A stretch of DNA of 17,557 bases from an uncultured Alistipes sp. (GTDB lineage: Bacteria > Bacteroidota > Bacteroidia > Bacteroidales > Rikenellaceae), in NCBI GenBank assembly GCA_900769745.1, contig CAAGHX010000179.1:1-17557 (forward strand), given 5' to 3'. The translations under genes were made by a program, and so were the position numbers. Shown piece by piece: positions 14,358 through 17,557 of the stretch. The notes below the pieces were generated by a model. The model saw only the letters and a program-made list of their open reading frames with translations. It was not told where the DNA came from and did no database searches. Position 1 is the first letter of the stretch; each line of letters begins with the position of its first letter.

Positions 14358-16469
14358 ATGAAGAGAATTTTTCTCATTAGCGCGTTGATTTGTGCGGTAA
14401 TTTGCTCTTCTTGTAGCGAAAGTTACGATGATTCTGCATTAAGGGCAGATCTTAACTCCTTAGAAGCAAGAGTTGCGAAATTGGAAGAATTGTGTAGGCA
14501 AATGAATACTAATATTTCGTCCCTACAAACAATTGTAGCTGCGTTGCAGGAAAATGATTATGTAAAAAGTGTTACTCCCATAACTCAGAATGGGGAAATT
14601 GTAGGTTATACCATTTCTTTTGCAAAAAATAGTCCTATTACAATTTACCACGGTAAAGATGGACAGGATGGCAAGGATGGACAAAATGGAAAGGACGGCG
14701 TAGATGGCGCTGACGGCAAAGATGGTAATACTCCAATTATTGGCGTTAAGCAAGATAAAGATGGAGTATATTATTGGACCCTAAATGGAGAGTGGTTGCT
14801 TGATAATAACGGAAAGAAAATTAAAGCCGAAGGCAAGGACGGCAAGGATGGCGTTGACGGCAAGGATGGTGCTGATGGCAAGGATGGCGTTGACGGCGAA
14901 GATGGTAAAGACGGAGAGGACGGTGCTGATGGCGCAGATGGTGCTGACGGTACAAATGGAACGGACGGCGTTACTCCTAAACTAAAAATAGAAAACGGCT
15001 ATTGGTACATATCGTATGACAATGGTAAAACTTGGACCAATTTAGGTAAGGCTAAAGGTGAAAATGGTACTGATGGCAAAAATGGTGTTGATGGCAAAAA
15101 TGGTGACTCATTCTTCAAGAGTGTAGATGCGTCAAACTCAGAATATGTTTTATTGGTTCTCGCAGACGGAACGGAGATAAAACTTCCTAAATATCAAGAA
15201 ATAGATATTACATTCTCAGCCACTACTGATATTTTATGTCAATCAGGTGAAAGCGTTGAGATTGAATACAGCATCATAGGTACGGAAACTTCTTATGATA
15301 TTGAATGTTGGGGCGATGGCGGTTGGTCAGCTTCTATAACCGAGAAAAATAATAATAGTGGTGTAATTAATATTACTGCTCCTGATGATTCAGATGCAGG
15401 AAAGGTGGTTGTGGTGGTAACAACTGAAAGCAAAACGATTGTAAAGGCACTTCATTTTGTCGGTTATGTATTCAAAGGCATAGAGAATGCCTATACTTGT
15501 GATTACAAGGCCAATACTATCAACATACCATTACAAACCACCATAAATTATACAGTAGAGATTCCCGAAGAGGATAAATCGTGGATTACATTGGCCGACA
15601 CAAGAGCTGATGTAAGAAACGAGACATTGACATTTAGTATTTCTGCAAATAACAGCAATGATAATCGTTCATCTTCTATAACAGTAAAAAATGAAGAAGG
15701 TGAGATTTTGTTGACATTTACTATTTCCCAGCTTTGTAACGAATTTATATCATTTGCCGATCCTATTGTTGCAGAAAAATGTATAGCGAAATACGATATT
15801 AATCTTGATGGTAAATTGTCATTTAAAGAGGCAGAAGCTGCGACAGGAGAATTTGGAATTAGTTTTAAAAACACTGAAATTACTCAGTTCAAAGAGTTTG
15901 CTTATTTTAAGAATATTGCATCTATACCAGATAGCACTTTTGAGGATTGCGAAAAATTAACAGAAATAACATTCCCGAATAAACTAGTTTCTATTGGTAA
16001 GCGCGCCTTCAATGATTGCAATTCGCTAAAAAAAGTTATTTTGCCAAATAATGTAATGGAAATGGGAGAAGCTGCGTTTGGCTGCGATAATATGACATAT
16101 ATGAAAGTCTCTGACAATGTCGAAATTATTGAAACCTCTGCAATATCAAGTCCTGTATTAACCACCTTGATATTAGGTAAAAATCTCAAAGAAATCAAAG
16201 AGAGAGGTTTGGTAAGCCATAATCTTTCAACACTTACATTGCCGGAAAAAGTGGAGGAGGTTGGATATCGTGCGATATCTGCTAGAACATTAACAAGATT
16301 GTATCTTAAAAATCCCGATCGTGTTGTTGGAGCTGTTAATTGGCCTATTTCCGAGGATGAAGACAAGGTAAACAAAAACTTTACAATCTGCGTTCCAACG
16401 CATTTAGTGGAACGATACAAAAAACATCAATATTGGGGAGTTTTTACTATTGTTGGATATGATTTTTAA
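14358..16469 (+). CDS. Surface lipoprotein with coiled coil, collagen-like repeats, BACON and BspA-type leucine-rich repeats
   Basis: A 703-residue lipoprotein. The start at 14358 gives the signal peptide MKRIFLISALICAVICSSC (C19), followed by SESYDD, which fits surface export. Residues about 25-65 form a coiled coil (LRADLNSLEARVAKLEELCRQ). Then comes a DUF4988-like region with three Gly-X-Y blocks rich in KDG and ADG (99-123, 159-204, 234-249). These are separated by small modules of the type TPxLxIxNGYWYISYDNGKTW. A beta domain (about 280-365) and a BACON domain (about 368-461, KSWITLAD) follow. An EF-hand-like loop DINLDGKLSFKE (480-491) precedes the leucine-rich repeats of the LRR_5/BspA type (about 505-690; FEDCEKLTEITFPNKLVSIGKRAF style). 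The likely role is adhesion or ligand binding outside the cell. Codon use is clearly more A/T-rich than in the genes to the left, so transfer is plausible. Confidence 0.87.
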   Translation: MKRIFLISALICAVICSSCSESYDDSALRADLNSLEARVAKLEELCRQMNTNISSLQTIVAALQENDYVKSVTPITQNGEIVGYTISFAKNSPITIYHGKDGQDGKDGQNGKDGVDGADGKDGNTPIIGVKQDKDGVYYWTLNGEWLLDNNGKKIKAEGKDGKDGVDGKDGADGKDGVDGEDGKDGEDGADGADGADGTNGTDGVTPKLKIENGYWYISYDNGKTWTNLGKAKGENGTDGKNGVDGKNGDSFFKSVDASNSEYVLLVLADGTEIKLPKYQEIDITFSATTDILCQSGESVEIEYSIIGTETSYDIECWGDGGWSASITEKNNNSGVINITAPDDSDAGKVVVVVTTESKTIVKALHFVGYVFKGIENAYTCDYKANTINIPLQTTINYTVEIPEEDKSWITLADTRADVRNETLTFSISANNSNDNRSSSITVKNEEGEILLTFTISQLCNEFISFADPIVAEKCIAKYDINLDGKLSFKEAEAATGEFGISFKNTEITQFKEFAYFKNIASIPDSTFEDCEKLTEITFPNKLVSIGKRAFNDCNSLKKVILPNNVMEMGEAAFGCDNMTYMKVSDNVEIIETSAISSPVLTTLILGKNLKEIKERGLVSHNLSTLTLPEKVEEVGYRAISARTLTRLYLKNPDRVVGAVNWPISEDEDKVNKNFTICVPTHLVERYKKHQYWGVFTIVGYDF
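14652..15104 (+). repeat. Collagen-like Gly-X-Y coding repeats in three blocks
   Basis: Blocks at 14652-14726 (8 triplets), 14832-14969 (15 triplets) and 15057-15104 (5 triplets), each starting from an extra Gly. The X-Y positions are almost always K-D, V-D, A-D, E-D or K-N, with no proline, so triple-helix stability would rest on charge pairs. The middle block has near-identical 18-nt DNA units (GGCAAGGATGGCGTTGAC type), so its length may vary between strains. Confidence 0.9.
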
Positions 16470-16478
16470 TTAACGGAT

Positions 16479-17093
16479 ATGACTATAAAAGATTTACATA
16501 CGGCAATGTCAAATCTGGCCACCAAGCGGGTTGCGTTTTGGTCAGAGGCTGATTTTCAATTTGCTTTGGCGTGGGAGTTACAACAACTGTTCCCTCAAGC
16601 GAATATCTATTTGGAAAGATGTTTCTCTTCGTTAAATTATTATGTTGATATTTGGATAGAAGAGAATAATTATATCTATCCGATAGAGTTGAAGTACAAA
16701 ACCGCAAAGGCTTCAATTACTCAAAATGGGAATCAGATTGTATTGAAGAATCATTCAGCAATGGATTTTGGGTGTTATGATTATCTAAAAGATATTCATC
16801 GAATAGAGAATATCGCTGTGCATACCACTAAATTTAAGAAAGGATATGCTATTATGCTAACGAATGATTCTGCTTATTACAAATCAACATCAAGGACTTC
16901 TGCATACGATAATTTTAAAATTTATCAAGGTGCCAAAAGAGGCGGAATGCTGACTTGGGGCCAAACTCAGAAAGGTACTACCTTTGTGTGCGGAAATAGA
17001 ACGAACTTTGCATTGAGTAAGAGTTATACGATGAATTGGCACCCATATAACAATGGGGCGAATGGATTCCAATATCTCATAAGCGAGGTATAA
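16479..17093 (+). CDS. PD-(D/E)XK nuclease superfamily-like protein
   Basis: A 204-residue cytoplasmic protein without signal peptide. The nuclease core is recognisable: helix A with E23 in SEADFQFALAWELQ, then LERCF, then D57 in YYVDIWIE, and the E70-L-K72 motif in YPIELKYK. The spacing D-x12-E-x-K and the surrounding strands are those of restriction-endonuclease-like folds. The C-terminal half (YAIMLTNDSAYY, then a Gly/Lys-rich region and ALSKSYTMNWHPY) has no family I can name. It starts 9 nt after the stop of the lipoprotein gene, shares its A/T-rich codon use and is followed by a terminator, so both are likely one transcript. It may cleave DNA in defence or repair, or be a non-catalytic relative. 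No methyltransferase or toxin partner is visible. Confidence 0.75.
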   Translation: MTIKDLHTAMSNLATKRVAFWSEADFQFALAWELQQLFPQANIYLERCFSSLNYYVDIWIEENNYIYPIELKYKTAKASITQNGNQIVLKNHSAMDFGCYDYLKDIHRIENIAVHTTKFKKGYAIMLTNDSAYYKSTSRTSAYDNFKIYQGAKRGGMLTWGQTQKGTTFVCGNRTNFALSKSYTMNWHPYNNGANGFQYLISEV

Positions 17094-17098
17094 GTAGC

Positions 17099-17130
17099 AA
17101 AAAACCTTCGGAAATCTCCGAAGGTTTTTT
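17099..17130. terminator. Bidirectional intrinsic terminator between the nuclease-like gene and hpf
   Basis: A perfect 10-bp stem AACCTTCGGA/TCCGAAGGTT with loop AATC, flanked by A-run on the left and T-run on the right. It therefore works for the plus-strand nuclease-like gene (stop 6 nt before) and for the minus-strand hpf gene (stop 38 nt away). This fits their convergent layout. Confidence 0.95.
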
Positions 17131-17167
17131 GTTTTTTATCACACGCGCTGGGCGAGTGCTCTATCGA

Positions 17168-17455
17168 TTATTTATCTTTGCGGCGCTCGATCTGGCGCTT
17201 CAAAACATCTAACGAATTATCAATCGCTTCCTCAAATGTGCGTGCCTGCTCCTCGACTCTGATATCGCCGCCTGGTACGCGGAGAGTAACTACTGCGATT
17301 TTGTTGCCGTGCTCGTCGTCCTTGTCGAGCTTTAATACTACATCGGCACCCGTCGCATTTTCGGCAAAACGGTCCAACTTGGCTAATTTCTTCTCGATGA
17401 ATTCCACAAGCTTCGAGCTCGCATCGAATTTCACTGACTGAATCTGTACGTTCAT
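17168..17455 (-). CDS. hpf: Ribosome hibernation promoting factor, short form
   Basis: A 95-residue HPF/RaiA protein that binds the 30S decoding channel and inactivates ribosomes in slow growth. The beta-alpha-beta start MNVQIQSVKFDASSKLVEFIEKKLAKLDRF, the conserved VPGGDIRVEEQARTFEEAID segment and the basic end LKRQIERRKDK are characteristic. The start at 17455 is chosen because it begins the family's first strand; the 20 upstream residues in frame look like untranslated leader. It lacks the C-terminal dimerisation domain of long HPF, as is usual in this phylum. A weak promoter-like TACATTTA is at 17489-17482. Confidence 0.95.
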   Translation of the reverse strand: MNVQIQSVKFDASSKLVEFIEKKLAKLDRFAENATGADVVLKLDKDDEHGNKIAVVTLRVPGGDIRVEEQARTFEEAIDNSLDVLKRQIERRKDK

Positions 17456-17557
17456 AGCCTTCAAATTTAAAAAGTTTAACCTAAATGTATCTACTGCCCC
17501 GAGTGGTGCGACCAACTTAAAAAAACACCATCAAGGCCTCATCTTCAATACGCATAA

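Noticed and set aside
14652..15104. Repetitive DNA as a CRISPR array
   Set aside because: The repeat is in phase with a coding frame and encodes Gly-X-Y triplets. There are no spacers of uniform length.
17456..17515. 20-residue upstream extension of hpf
   Set aside because: The family begins at MNVQIQSV. The extension has no resemblance to HPF and lies in A/T-rich leader sequence.
17517..17557. Possible C-terminal end of another minus-strand gene (reads MRIEDEALMVFF then TAA)
   Set aside because: Only about 13 codons are in the window, and no family can be recognised. An open frame of this length is expected by chance.

Overview
The window looks like a chromosome segment from the Bacteroidetes, most likely order Bacteroidales. 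The evidence is the set of families (BACON, DUF5689, a DUF4988-like lipoprotein with collagen-like repeats and BspA-type leucine-rich repeats, and GH109 and GH20 lipoproteins), the near absence of Shine-Dalgarno sequences, and several promoters of the Bacteroidetes form TTTG-N19/20-TAnnTTTG. The moderately GC-rich coding style would suit an Alistipes-like gut species, but the genus cannot be fixed from the sequence alone.

From 1 to 12551 every gene is on the minus strand. In transcription order from the right these are dnaG; smpB, a lipoprotein metallo-beta-lactamase-fold hydrolase, a HAD phosphatase and tsaB; a BACON/DUF5689 lipoprotein joined by a TAATG overlap to a secreted endonuclease/exonuclease/phosphatase protein; a GH20 beta-N-acetylhexosaminidase followed by a GH109 alpha-N-acetylgalactosaminidase-like lipoprotein; and the 5' part of a TrpB2-type tryptophan synthase beta chain that runs off the left edge. 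The GH20 and GH109 genes form a small set for removing terminal amino sugars from glycans. The right part, 12747 to 17093, is on the plus strand: a lipoprotein thioredoxin-fold protein, a large surface lipoprotein (coiled coil, collagen-like repeats, BACON, EF-hand-like loop, leucine-rich repeats) and a small PD-(D/E)XK nuclease-like protein. A short-form hibernation factor (hpf), on the minus strand, closes the window. A bidirectional terminator separates it from the nuclease-like gene.

The most striking regulatory element is ahead of trpB2. A 19-codon leader peptide with tandem Trp codons (789-848) is followed by a hairpin and U-run terminator (709-739). Competing pairings give a complete four-segment transcription attenuator, consistent with the Bacteroid-trp type of leader. 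A second, unexplained leader of about 300 nt with several nested inverted repeats lies ahead of the collagen/LRR lipoprotein gene (about 14050-14357). The lipoprotein and nuclease-like pair has visibly more A/T-rich codon use than its neighbours and is bounded by intrinsic terminators, so it looks like an accessory cassette.

Other regulatory sites supported by sequence are a consensus GH20 promoter with an 8-bp inverted repeat directly upstream, and divergent consensus promoters between dnaG and the thioredoxin-like gene. No tRNA, rRNA, CRISPR array, insertion sequence or integrase was seen.
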